15,666 bases of DNA from assembly GCA_029850565.1 (NCBI GenBank), contig JARCRR010000004.1:1-15666 (forward strand), read 5' to 3'. How positions within the stretch are numbered: position 1 is the first letter of the stretch; every line of letters begins with the position of its first letter. Positions 1 to 8,196 of this stretch are shown here, one piece after another. Both the position numbers and the translations under genes were made by a program. The stretch comes from Gallionella sp. GTDB lineage: Bacteria; Pseudomonadota; Gammaproteobacteria; Burkholderiales; Gallionellaceae. The notes below the pieces were generated by a model. That model saw only the letters and a list, made by a program, of their open reading frames with translations. It did no database searches and had not been told where the DNA came from.

Positions 1-2183
1 TGTTCTTGGGTGATGCGGCCAAGTTCTATCAGCTTGGTTTTGTCCAATTTGCCGATGCGAAGTTGTACGACTACAGGTTGCGGATGACTTTGCCGCACAC
101 ATCCGATGATCGTATCGTCATACTCGATATCGACGAAAAGAGTCTTAAACAAGAAGGCCGCTGGCCGTGGGGGCGAGATAAACTTGCCACGTTGATGGAC
201 GAGTTGTTCGACCATTATGGGGTCGCTGCGGTTGGTTTCGACGTCGTTTTTGCAGAAAAAGACACCAGTTCCGGTTTGAATATCTTGCAAGAGTTGGGGC
301 GCAAGCAATTCAAGGACGTAGCTCAATTTCAATCTATATTGAGTCAGGTCAAGCCAGCTCTAGAATACGATGCCTTGTTTGCCGGTAAGTTGAAGCAGCG
401 CAATGTCGTATTGGGGTATTACTTCAGTAACAGTGAGAATGGGAAAGCTGTCAGCAAGTCTGGTGCGTTACCACAGCCGGTTTTTTCAGCCGGTTCCTTC
501 AAAAATCGTCCCGTAGACTTTATCAAATGGGACAGTTACGGCGCGAACTTGCCTGAATTGCAAGCGGGTGCTGCAACAGCCGGTCATTTCAATCCTGTGG
601 TGGACTTCGATGGTGTGGTGCGTCGCATCCCCATGATCGTTGAACACGATGGTGCCTATTATGAGTCACTATCATTGGCGCTTGTTCGTACTGTGTTGGG
701 TTCTCCGGCATTGACACCCGGATTCGCCTCCGGACAAAGCAATGATTACGGCGGGTTGGAATGGTTGGCGCTAGAGTCGGCACAAGGTGATTTGACCATT
801 CCGGTGGACGGGCAAGTCAGCGCGTTGATCCCCTATCGCGGGGCGCGCGGCACGTTCCACTATGTCTCGGCCACCGACGTGTTGCGGGGATCACTACCCG
901 TTACCGATCTCCAGAATAAGATCGTGCTGGTGGGAACGACCGCGCCAGGCTTGATGGATATGCGTACTACGCCAGTCGGTGAGGTCTATCCGGGAGTGGA
1001 AGTGCATGCCAACATGATCAGCGGCATACTCAACCAAGAGGTCAAACAAAGTCCTCCTTATGTATTGGGCGCGAACGTTGTACTCTTGTTGCTCATCGGT
1101 GTCTTCATGAGCATCATCCTGCCCCTTTTGAGTCCGGTCCGTAGCATGTTGGTCACCTTGGGGGTGATCACAGCGGACGTTGTGCTGAATAGATATATGT
1201 GGGAATACGGTGATGTCGCACTCCCATTGGCGGGCGCTATCCTTATGATTCTCACCTTGTTCGCTTTAGATATGTCGTTTGGATATTTTGTGGAGTCGCG
1301 TGCCAAACGACAGATCACGGGTTTGTTCGGGCAATATGTGCCGAGTGAGCTGGTGGACGAAATGGCCAAGCATCCCGAGAGCGTTTCGATGGAGGGAGAC
1401 AGTCGCGAGATGACCATCTTGTTCTCTGATGTGCGAGGGTTTACCTCAATCTCCGAAGGTTTGGACCCCAAAGAGCTGTCTGACTTGATGAATGAATTCC
1501 TCACGCCGTTATCACGCATCATCTATAAGCAGCGCGGTACCATCGATAAATACATGGGAGATTGCATCATGGCATTCTGGGGCGCTCCTTTGGCGGACGA
1601 GCGTCATGCCTACCATGCGATCCTCGCAGGCCTTGAAATGCAGCGTACTTTGAATGCATTGCAACCCCATTTCAAAGAGCGCGGTTGGCCTGAGATACAT
1701 ATCGGCGTGGGTATCAACACAGGACGTGTCAGTGTGGGTAACATGGGATCGGAAGTGCGTGTGGCATATACAGTGATGGGAGATGCGGTGAATCTCGCGT
1801 CGCGGTTGGAAGGTATCACCAAGGAATACGGTGCGCAGGTGCTGGTCGGAGAGAGTACCAAACAAGTTGTACCTGAATTCGTCTATCGTGAAGTAGACTT
1901 GGTCAGGGTCAAGGGTAAAGTACAACCGGTGGCGATCTTCGAACCGATCGGCTTGCACGACGAAGTGAGCAAGGATGAGCTGGAAGAGCTGAAGCTTTTC
2001 AACCAGGCTGTACGTTTGTATCGCAAGCAGGATTGGGATAAAGCAGAGATGCAATTGCTAAGTTTGCGCAACATGTCACCGGAATCGAAACTCTATCAGG
2101 TGTATGCGGAACGGGTCGCCTATTTCCGCAAAGAGCCTCCCGGTGAAGAGTGGGACGGTGTTTTTACGTTCAAAACCAAGTGA
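1..2183 (+). CDS. CHASE2-domain class III adenylate cyclase (5' partial)
   Basis: Membrane sensor cyclase predicted to make cAMP from ATP. The frame is open to the left edge, so the true start and probably the first membrane helix lie outside; the TTG at 6 is only the first possible start inside the window. Numbering from that TTG, residues about 10-345 form an extracytoplasmic CHASE2 sensor, followed by three membrane helices at about 352-374, 378-395 and 404-424, then a cytoplasmic class III cyclase domain. Metal-binding Asp475 (FSDVRGFT) and Asp519 (DKYMGD) are present, as are the adenine-selecting pair Lys515 and Thr589 and the transition-state Asn596 and Arg600. The Lys/Thr pair is the class IIIb adenylate cyclase pattern rather than a guanylate cyclase one. 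The tail (about 650-725) looks TPR-like. The next gene starts 4 nt downstream, so this is probably an early gene of the operon. The CHASE2 ligand cannot be read from sequence. Confidence 0.93.
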   Translation, partial: FLGDAAKFYQLGFVQFADAKLYDYRLRMTLPHTSDDRIVILDIDEKSLKQEGRWPWGRDKLATLMDELFDHYGVAAVGFDVVFAEKDTSSGLNILQELGRKQFKDVAQFQSILSQVKPALEYDALFAGKLKQRNVVLGYYFSNSENGKAVSKSGALPQPVFSAGSFKNRPVDFIKWDSYGANLPELQAGAATAGHFNPVVDFDGVVRRIPMIVEHDGAYYESLSLALVRTVLGSPALTPGFASGQSNDYGGLEWLALESAQGDLTIPVDGQVSALIPYRGARGTFHYVSATDVLRGSLPVTDLQNKIVLVGTTAPGLMDMRTTPVGEVYPGVEVHANMISGILNQEVKQSPPYVLGANVVLLLLIGVFMSIILPLLSPVRSMLVTLGVITADVVLNRYMWEYGDVALPLAGAILMILTLFALDMSFGYFVESRAKRQITGLFGQYVPSELVDEMAKHPESVSMEGDSREMTILFSDVRGFTSISEGLDPKELSDLMNEFLTPLSRIIYKQRGTIDKYMGDCIMAFWGAPLADERHAYHAILAGLEMQRTLNALQPHFKERGWPEIHIGVGINTGRVSVGNMGSEVRVAYTVMGDAVNLASRLEGITKEYGAQVLVGESTKQVVPEFVYREVDLVRVKGKVQPVAIFEPIGLHDEVSKDELEELKLFNQAVRLYRKQDWDKAEMQLLSLRNMSPESKLYQVYAERVAYFRKEPPGEEWDGVFTFKTK

Positions 2184-2187
2184 GTGA

Positions 2188-2958
2188 ATGCCGATGAAGC
2201 TAAGAGTGCTTGGATGCAGTGGAGGGATAGGCGGAAATTTCCGCACGACCTCGCTTTTGCTTGATCACGATATTCTTATCGATGCGGGTACCGGATTGGG
2301 CGATCTAAGCTTGGCCGAGATGAGTCAAATCGATCACATCTTCATCACACACTCCCATCTGGACCACATTGCATGTCTCCCTTTGCTGGTCGATAGCGTA
2401 GGATTCATGCGCGACAAATCTTTGCTGATACATGCCACAGCCGAGACATTGGCGATCTTGCAAAGACATATTTTCAACTGGGAGACCTGGCCGGATTTTT
2501 CAGTCATTCCCAATACGCATCAACCAGTGATGCAATACGAAGAAATACGATTGGGTGAGGCAGTCGAAGTAGGGGGGCGCAAGCTGACTCCTTTGCCTGT
2601 CAATCATGTTGTACCGGCGGTGGGTTTCAAAATAGACAGTGGCGAAGCTTGTTTGGTGTTCAGTGGAGACACAACTACGTGTGATGCGTTTTGGCATGCT
2701 GTAAATGGCATCCAGAACCTAAGATATCTCATTGTGGAAACTGCTTTCTCGGATGCTGAAAAAGAATTAGCCGTTCTCTCCAAACACCTGTGCCCAAGTT
2801 TGCTAGAGGAAGAACTGGCAAAATTAAAATCGCATCCGGAGATATTCATAACACACTTGAAACCGGGCGAAGTTGAATTGACGATGAAGCAGATTGCAGA
2901 ACGGATGACCAAGCATTCCCCGTTGATTCTGCAAAACGGACAAGAGTTCGAATTCTAA
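2188..2958 (+). CDS. Metallo-beta-lactamase-fold hydrolase, putative class II 3',5'-cyclic-nucleotide phosphodiesterase
   Basis: A 256-residue soluble protein of the metallo-beta-lactamase superfamily. The metal site is visible: HSHLDH at residues 55-60, then a later His in PVNHVV, Asp in FSGDTTT and His in FITHLKPG, which together would hold two metal ions. HxHLDH is also the core of the class II cyclic-nucleotide phosphodiesterase signature (yeast PDE1, Vibrio CpdP), but the residues after it (IACLPLLVDSV) depart from that signature. The superfamily is secure; the cAMP phosphodiesterase role rests on context, 4 nt after an adenylate cyclase and 12 nt before a cyclic-nucleotide-binding protein. 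Start ATG 2188 is used; ATG 2194 is equally possible, since neither has a strong Shine-Dalgarno. Translation is probably coupled to the cyclase. Other activities of the fold, such as RNase Z-like or arylsulfatase-like hydrolysis, are not excluded. Confidence 0.85.
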   Translation: MPMKLRVLGCSGGIGGNFRTTSLLLDHDILIDAGTGLGDLSLAEMSQIDHIFITHSHLDHIACLPLLVDSVGFMRDKSLLIHATAETLAILQRHIFNWETWPDFSVIPNTHQPVMQYEEIRLGEAVEVGGRKLTPLPVNHVVPAVGFKIDSGEACLVFSGDTTTCDAFWHAVNGIQNLRYLIVETAFSDAEKELAVLSKHLCPSLLEEELAKLKSHPEIFITHLKPGEVELTMKQIAERMTKHSPLILQNGQEFEF

Positions 2959-2970
2959 ATTGGAACTTCT

Positions 2971-4047
2971 ATGAATGAAATGATCGATATCAGAGTACTC
3001 GCTGCGCTGGAGCCCATCTCCACATTCAGCCCGGCTCGCCTAAGAGAACTTCTGGACTACTGTCACGTTGAGACTTTACAGCCGGGGCAGGATCCATTCG
3101 CAGATCATTCTATGCAAGGTCAATCAGTCTACTTGGTGCGCGGAGAACTGGAATTGGTCTATGAGGACGGAAATCATGTTGTGATCCGTGCAGATTCGGA
3201 ATGGGCGAGACATCCGATTGGCAAGCGCCAACCCGATATTCGTTCCGCGAAGGCATTGAACAGGGCACAGTTGTTGAGGGTGGACGACGACTTGCTGGAT
3301 CGCATGGTGACTTGGGATCAATTTGCCCATCACGATGACATCAAGCCGCAGATCGACAAAGAAGGTTCGGAGGCGGCTGTTCGCAGACTCCTCAATTCAG
3401 GTATGTTCAGCGCAGAAAATCTGAATCACGGACCCTTCGCGCACCTTCCTCCGGCTAACATCGGAAAATTACTCAGCCGGGTTGAAGCCATCGCAGTATG
3501 GGAGAAAGATGCCATCATTCGAGAAGGTGAAGAGGGTGACTACTATTACTTGATCGAAAGTGGGCGTGCTCAGGTGACACGCCTGGTCGGTGGCGTCAAT
3601 CTGGTATTGGCGGAATTAAAAGCGGGTGATGTTTTTGGTGAGGAGGCACTAATCTCCGAAACCAAACGCAATGCAACGGTGACGATGAAGAGCAACGGGG
3701 TATTGTTGCGATTGAAGAAGCAAGACTTCCTCGAATTGATGAAAGAGCCTTTGTTGCACCGCATCAGTTTTGAAGAAGCCAAGAAAAAAGTCGCTCAGGG
3801 TGCGGTATGGTTGGATGTGCGGCATCCACCGGAATATCGTTATGACAAATTGGCCGGGGCGATCAACGTGCCGTTGAATGACATCCGTAACGCGATCGGT
3901 GTACTTAATAAATCCACCTCTTATATCGCTTACTGTCAGAGTGGCAGGCGTAGTGCCGCTGCCGCTTTCATCCTGGCGCAGGCGGGATATGACGTATATG
4001 TGCTGGAAAACGGCTTGTGGTCTGTGTCCAAGGGGCGACAACAGTGA
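2971..4047 (+). CDS. Tandem cyclic-nucleotide-binding domains fused to a rhodanese domain
   Basis: A 358-residue soluble protein with no DNA-binding helix-turn-helix, so not a CRP/FNR regulator. Residues about 14-125 look like a degenerate cyclic-nucleotide-binding (CNB) fold without a phosphate-binding cassette. Residues about 150-258 are a second CNB with a good cassette at 222-237 (FGEEALISETKRNATV), where Glu224 and Arg233 should hold the ribose and phosphate. The layout resembles the regulatory subunit of protein kinase A, which has two CNB domains. Residues about 260-355 are a rhodanese with the active loop CQSGRR and catalytic Cys322, a six-residue loop of the sulfurtransferase type rather than the phosphatase type. 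It is probably a cAMP-gated effector: the cyclase lies upstream and the ATPase gene follows with a TGATG or short-gap junction. The substrate or partner of the rhodanese is unknown. Confidence 0.88.
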   Translation: MNEMIDIRVLAALEPISTFSPARLRELLDYCHVETLQPGQDPFADHSMQGQSVYLVRGELELVYEDGNHVVIRADSEWARHPIGKRQPDIRSAKALNRAQLLRVDDDLLDRMVTWDQFAHHDDIKPQIDKEGSEAAVRRLLNSGMFSAENLNHGPFAHLPPANIGKLLSRVEAIAVWEKDAIIREGEEGDYYYLIESGRAQVTRLVGGVNLVLAELKAGDVFGEEALISETKRNATVTMKSNGVLLRLKKQDFLELMKEPLLHRISFEEAKKKVAQGAVWLDVRHPPEYRYDKLAGAINVPLNDIRNAIGVLNKSTSYIAYCQSGRRSAAAAFILAQAGYDVYVLENGLWSVSKGRQQ

Positions 4048-4051
4048 TGGC

Positions 4052-4059
4052 GGGAGAAG
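4052..4059 (+). promoter_or_regulatory. Ribosome binding site deciding the ATPase start
   Basis: The purine-rich GGGAGAAG lies just upstream of ATG 4062 with suitable spacing and inside the 3' junction of the CNB-rhodanese gene. It favours ATG 4062 over the in-frame ATG 4047, which overlaps the previous stop codon (TGATG), and over GTG 4017. Confidence 0.6.
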
Positions 4060-4061
4060 CA

Positions 4062-6458
4062 ATGAGTAATCCGGTGCAGGGCAGTGCGAGTGAAATGGGC
4101 ATCAGATTGGAATTCACCAAGAATCTCAATCATGTCACCAATAAGATCCATGCCACCAGTAACATCGACGAGATCATGTTGGATGTCAGCAAAGACATCT
4201 GCGCTTTGTTCAATGCGGATCGCTTGACGATCTATGTGGTTGGCGAAGACAAAGCCTCATTGGTCTCCAAAGTAAAGACAGGGCTGAATTCGTTCAAAGA
4301 CTTGAAATTACCCATTGCCGAGCAAAGTATCGCGGGTTACGCAGCGTTCAACAAAAAATTGCTGAATCTCAAAGACGTTTACGATGAGAAAGAACTGGCC
4401 TCCCATAGCACTACTTTACGTTTCTTGCAGGATGTAGATAAGCGAACCGGTTATCGTACAAAGCAGATGCTGGTCGCACCGATCACCGAGGAAAATGGCG
4501 AGTTGGTCGGCGTGATGCAGGTCATCAATAACAAAGCAGGTATGCCTTTCCCCGCAATGGTCGAGGAGGGGGTGAGCGAGTTGGCGCAAACGCTGGCGGT
4601 GGCTTTACGCCAACGCCAGCAACAGGCCGTAGGGGTCAAAACAAAATACGATTATCTAGTCTCTGACGCTGTGATGTCTGCCGCCGAGTTTGAGCTGGCA
4701 ACGCGCACCGCACGACGCAAAGGCGTGGATATCGAAGACGTGTTGCTGGACGAATTCCAAGTCAAAACCGATGCCTTGGGCAAGGCACTTGCAAGTTTCT
4801 TCAGTGTTCCTTACGAACCGCACAAAGCGGACCGGATCAAACTGGCCGAACTTCTGCGCAACCTCAAGCGTGAATATGTCGAAAGCAGTCATTGGGTTCC
4901 AATCGACGATACGCCAGAGGGGGTGGTGATCCTTACCACCGATCCGGAGCGGATACAGGCCTCACGCGTAGTCAACAACATCTTCCCCAAGAACCGGCTG
5001 ATCTACAAGGTCTGCACACTGCGCGAATTCAAGGCCACACTGGATCTGTTCTATGGCGGAGGCAGCACCGCATCCAGTGGCGGGGATGTGACAGGCAGCT
5101 TCGAAGACCTGGGGTCAATGGATGATCTGCTGACTTCGTTGGGAGGAGAAGAAGAAGAAATCGGCTCGGTAAGCCAGGATGACGTCAGTGCCGCCGCAGA
5201 CAACGAGCTGGTCAAGCTGGTCAACAAGATCATCGTTGATGCCTACAAGATGGGGGCATCCGATATCCACATCGAACCGATGCCGGGTAAAGGCAAAACC
5301 GGGATACGTCTGCGCAAAGACGGTTCGCTGTTGAACTACATCGAAGTGCCTTCGACCTACCGCAATGCCTTGGTTACCCGTCTTAAGATCATGTGTGACT
5401 TGGACATCTCCGAGAAGCGCAAACCGCAGGACGGCAAGATCAAGTTCAAAAAATACGGTCCATTGGATATCGAACTGCGTGTGGCGACCATTCCTTCCCA
5501 GGGCGGCGTGGAAGATGTGGTGATGCGTATCTTGGCTTCGGGTGATCCCATTCCCTTGGACAACATGGGTTTCTCGGTGCGCAATCTCGATCTGGTCAAA
5601 AAGACCGTATCCAAACCCTATGGATTGTTCTTCGTTTGCGGACCGACCGGCTCAGGTAAGACCACTACCTTGCACTCGATCTTGAAACACATCAACACGC
5701 CGGACACCAAGATATGGACAGCGGAAGACCCGGTCGAAATCACGCAAAAGGGATTGCGTCAGGTGCAGATCAACAAGAAGGCGGGGCTGGATTTTGCCAC
5801 CATCATGCGCGCCTTCCTGCGTGCCGATCCGGATGTGATCATGGTCGGTGAAATGCGTGATAAGGAAACTGTTTCTACGGGTATCGAAGCCTCACTTACC
5901 GGTCACCTGGTATTCGCCACCTTACATACCAACAGCGCGCCCGAATCCATCATCCGCTTGCTCGATATGGGCATGGACCCGTTCAATTTTGCCGATGCTT
6001 TGCTGGGTATCTTGGCGCAACGTCTGGCCAAGCGCTTATGCAAGGATTGCAAAAAGGCGCATATCGCCACGCAGGAAGAGATCAAGGCCTTACTTACCGA
6101 ATATGCGGGTGAGCTGATGAGTACCGAGACGTGGAAGAAAGACCCCAACACCGCCTTCAAAAACCTCTATGCGGAATGGGTGAAGCTGTTCGGTGACGAC
6201 AAAGGTCAGATCACGCTATACGAGAAGGTGGGGTGTGAGAAATGTTCAGGTACGGGGTACCGCGGGCGTGTCGGTCTGCATGAACTGCTGATCGGTACCG
6301 ACCCGGTGAAGAAGGCCATTCAAGAACATGCGCGCGTCGCCGAACTGTTTTCTATCGCGCTTGAAGAAGGTATGCGCACTCTAAAGCAAGACGGTATCGA
6401 GAAAGTGTTGGGCGGCGTCACTGACATCCATCAGGTGCGGGCAGTTTGTATCAAATAA
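4062..6458 (+). CDS. GAF-MshEN-PilB/GspE-type secretion/pilus ATPase
   Basis: A 798-residue hexameric-ATPase-family protein with an unusual front end. Residues about 15-190 form a GAF domain (ending near VINNKAGMPF). Residues about 197-330 resemble the MshEN/T2SSE N-terminal domain, which in Vibrio MshE binds c-di-GMP. Residues about 370-798 are the GspE/PilB ATPase. Walker A GPTGSGKTTT has Lys533, the Asp-box and Walker B (DVIMVGEMRD) has Glu597, and the zinc-binding tetracysteine is complete (Cys660, Cys663, Cys725, Cys728), a feature of extension ATPases (PilB, GspE) rather than the retraction ATPase PilT. PilB and GspE are usually about 500-570 residues, so the GAF domain is an addition. 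No pilC, pilD or gsp genes are adjacent. It likely powers pilus extension, perhaps as an alternative or regulated motor for the pilin at 8282. Type II secretion cannot be excluded. Start chosen by its Shine-Dalgarno. Confidence 0.92.
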   Translation: MSNPVQGSASEMGIRLEFTKNLNHVTNKIHATSNIDEIMLDVSKDICALFNADRLTIYVVGEDKASLVSKVKTGLNSFKDLKLPIAEQSIAGYAAFNKKLLNLKDVYDEKELASHSTTLRFLQDVDKRTGYRTKQMLVAPITEENGELVGVMQVINNKAGMPFPAMVEEGVSELAQTLAVALRQRQQQAVGVKTKYDYLVSDAVMSAAEFELATRTARRKGVDIEDVLLDEFQVKTDALGKALASFFSVPYEPHKADRIKLAELLRNLKREYVESSHWVPIDDTPEGVVILTTDPERIQASRVVNNIFPKNRLIYKVCTLREFKATLDLFYGGGSTASSGGDVTGSFEDLGSMDDLLTSLGGEEEEIGSVSQDDVSAAADNELVKLVNKIIVDAYKMGASDIHIEPMPGKGKTGIRLRKDGSLLNYIEVPSTYRNALVTRLKIMCDLDISEKRKPQDGKIKFKKYGPLDIELRVATIPSQGGVEDVVMRILASGDPIPLDNMGFSVRNLDLVKKTVSKPYGLFFVCGPTGSGKTTTLHSILKHINTPDTKIWTAEDPVEITQKGLRQVQINKKAGLDFATIMRAFLRADPDVIMVGEMRDKETVSTGIEASLTGHLVFATLHTNSAPESIIRLLDMGMDPFNFADALLGILAQRLAKRLCKDCKKAHIATQEEIKALLTEYAGELMSTETWKKDPNTAFKNLYAEWVKLFGDDKGQITLYEKVGCEKCSGTGYRGRVGLHELLIGTDPVKKAIQEHARVAELFSIALEEGMRTLKQDGIEKVLGGVTDIHQVRAVCIK

Positions 6459-6498
6459 TATATTCGTATGAACCCGGATAGATAGACATCAAGACAAT

Positions 6499-8100
6499 AT
6501 GGAGCAAACGCAACGCGCCCAGTTGGAGAATCTGCTTAATCGTTTAAGCGACCTCAACAAGATCGGCGCCTCCTTATCCAGCGAACGGGACATCAATCGT
6601 TTGCTCGAAAGCATCCTGAATGCGGCAAAAAAGATCACCAATGCAGATGCGGGTACGCTTTATCTATTGGATCCGGTCAATCAATGGTTGGCTTTTGAGA
6701 TATTGCACAACGACTCGTTAGGCATACACCTGGGTGGTACTTCAGGAGAGCCCATCCCGTTCTATCCCATTCACCTTTATGTCGATGGAAAACCGAACCA
6801 TGCGATGGTGGTGAGCCATGCCGCATTGAGCGGCGAGACGATCAATATCCCGGATGCTTACATCGCAGAAGGATTCGACTTTTCGGGGACGAAGAAATTC
6901 GATAATAAAACCGGTTATCGCTCACGCTCGTTCTTGGCAGTCCCGATGCGTAATCACGAAAGCGAGATCATCGGCGTATTGCAACTCATCAATGCCATCG
7001 ACGCCGTTTCGGGTGAAGTCAAACAATTCACCAAAGACGACCAGCAACTATTGGAATCACTCGCTTCGCAAGCGGCCATCGCGATCAGCAATCGCAGACT
7101 CATCCAGCAATTGGAAGACCTTTTTGAATCGTTCATCAGCCTGATCAATACGGCTATCGATGACAAATCGCCATACACCGGAGGACACTGTGAACGGGTG
7201 CCGGTGCTGACCATGATGTTGGCCGAAGCCGCGAATCGAACCAAGCAAGGCGAACTGCAACATTTCAATCTCACGGACAAAGATCGGTACGAACTTAAAA
7301 TCGCAGGACTGCTGCACGATTGCGGAAAGATCACCACGCCGGTGCACGTGGTGGACAAAGCTACCAAGTTGCAGACCATCTTCGATCGTATACAACTGAT
7401 CGACACGCGGTTCGAAGTGCTCAAGCGGGATGCCTATATCGACAAACTGGAAGGGCGTCTGCCTGCCGATCAATATGAAACCCGGTTGCGCCAGCTTGAT
7501 GAGGATAGGGAATTCTTGCGCCGCTGCAATATCGGTGGCGAGAAGATGAAAGATGAAGATGTTGCACGGGTGTGGAACATCGCAGGCTATCGTTGGGTCG
7601 ACTTTAAGGGTGAGCCAGCCGATTTCCTGGACGAAGAAGAGCGGGAGAATCTGACGATCCGTGCCGGAACCCTGACGGCAGCGGAACGCCAGATCATCAA
7701 TCACCACATCGTGGCGACCATCAAGATGTTGGAATCGCTTCCTTGGCCGCGTCACCTAAAGAGCGTGCCGGAATACGCGGGGGGGCATCATGAGCGCATG
7801 GACGGCAAGGGTTATCCGAACGGATTGAAACGCGAGCAAATGTCCGTGCAAGCGCGACTGATGGGTATTGCCGATATTTTCGAAGCGCTGACCGCCAAAG
7901 ACCGCCCGTACAAAGAAGGAAAGACGCTCTCCGAGTCACTGACCATTCTTGGCAGGTTCAAGGAAAACGGACATATCGACCCCGATCTTTTCGATGTATT
8001 CATCCGCGAGAAAGTCTATTTGGAATACGCGCGCCGCTTTTTGGCCGCAGAACAGATCGACGAGGTCGATGAATCCACCATTCCCGGTTACACCCCTTGA
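6499..8100 (+). CDS. GAF and HD-GYP domain c-di-GMP phosphodiesterase
   Basis: A 533-residue soluble protein. Residues about 25-200 form a GAF domain, a short helical linker follows, and residues about 210-505 are an HD-GYP phosphodiesterase that should hydrolyse c-di-GMP. Metal ligands are intact: His230 in YTGGHCERV, His273-Asp274 in HDCGK, a His pair in IINHHI, and the signature HHERMDGKGYP at 430-440. About 157 residues separate the HD dyad from the HHE motif, roughly 100 more than in compact HD-GYP proteins such as PmGH; the extra stretch is charged and partly helical (about 283-385). The gene follows the ATPase after 40 nt and probably belongs to the same operon, though its Shine-Dalgarno is weak. 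Co-location with an MshEN-type ATPase suggests it sets the local c-di-GMP level sensed by that motor. Catalytic activity is inferred from motifs only. Confidence 0.93.
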   Translation: MEQTQRAQLENLLNRLSDLNKIGASLSSERDINRLLESILNAAKKITNADAGTLYLLDPVNQWLAFEILHNDSLGIHLGGTSGEPIPFYPIHLYVDGKPNHAMVVSHAALSGETINIPDAYIAEGFDFSGTKKFDNKTGYRSRSFLAVPMRNHESEIIGVLQLINAIDAVSGEVKQFTKDDQQLLESLASQAAIAISNRRLIQQLEDLFESFISLINTAIDDKSPYTGGHCERVPVLTMMLAEAANRTKQGELQHFNLTDKDRYELKIAGLLHDCGKITTPVHVVDKATKLQTIFDRIQLIDTRFEVLKRDAYIDKLEGRLPADQYETRLRQLDEDREFLRRCNIGGEKMKDEDVARVWNIAGYRWVDFKGEPADFLDEEERENLTIRAGTLTAAERQIINHHIVATIKMLESLPWPRHLKSVPEYAGGHHERMDGKGYPNGLKREQMSVQARLMGIADIFEALTAKDRPYKEGKTLSESLTILGRFKENGHIDPDLFDVFIREKVYLEYARRFLAAEQIDEVDESTIPGYTP

Positions 8101-8105
8101 TTAGG

Positions 8106-8130
8106 CAGAGTGACAAAAATGGTCACTTTG
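8106..8130. promoter_or_regulatory. Inverted repeat, candidate activator (enhancer) site for the pilin promoter
   Basis: CAGAGTGAC, seven bases, then GTCACTTTG: a 9-bp dyad with one mismatch and a perfect AGTGAC/GTCACT core. It lies just after the HD-GYP stop and is centred about 105 bp before the expected sigma-54 transcription start, the usual distance for a bacterial enhancer-binding protein such as PilR or NtrC. No T-run follows, which argues against an intrinsic terminator. The identity of the binding protein is inference. Confidence 0.45.
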
Positions 8131-8134
8131 CTGA

Positions 8135-8155
8135 CCTTGGCGGCTAATCGCCAGG
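8135..8155. repeat. Short hairpin after the HD-GYP gene
   Basis: TGGCG (8138-8142) and CGCCA (8149-8153) pair around a six-base loop, and flanking CC/GG could add two pairs across a bulged T. It could act as a weak or Rho-linked 3' end for the signalling operon, but only a broken T-run (ATTT) follows, so a terminator call is not justified. Confidence 0.25.
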
Positions 8156-8196
8156 CATTTGGACTTGTTCGTGCCGATAGCCAAGGGGGTTTGGAG

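Noticed and set aside
2971..4047. CRP/FNR-type transcription factor
   Set aside because: After the second cyclic-nucleotide-binding domain the sequence is a rhodanese, with no helix-turn-helix.
8106..8130. Intrinsic terminator for the signalling operon
   Set aside because: The dyad has a seven-base A-rich loop and is followed by CTGACC rather than a T-run; its distance from the sigma-54 promoter fits an activator site better.
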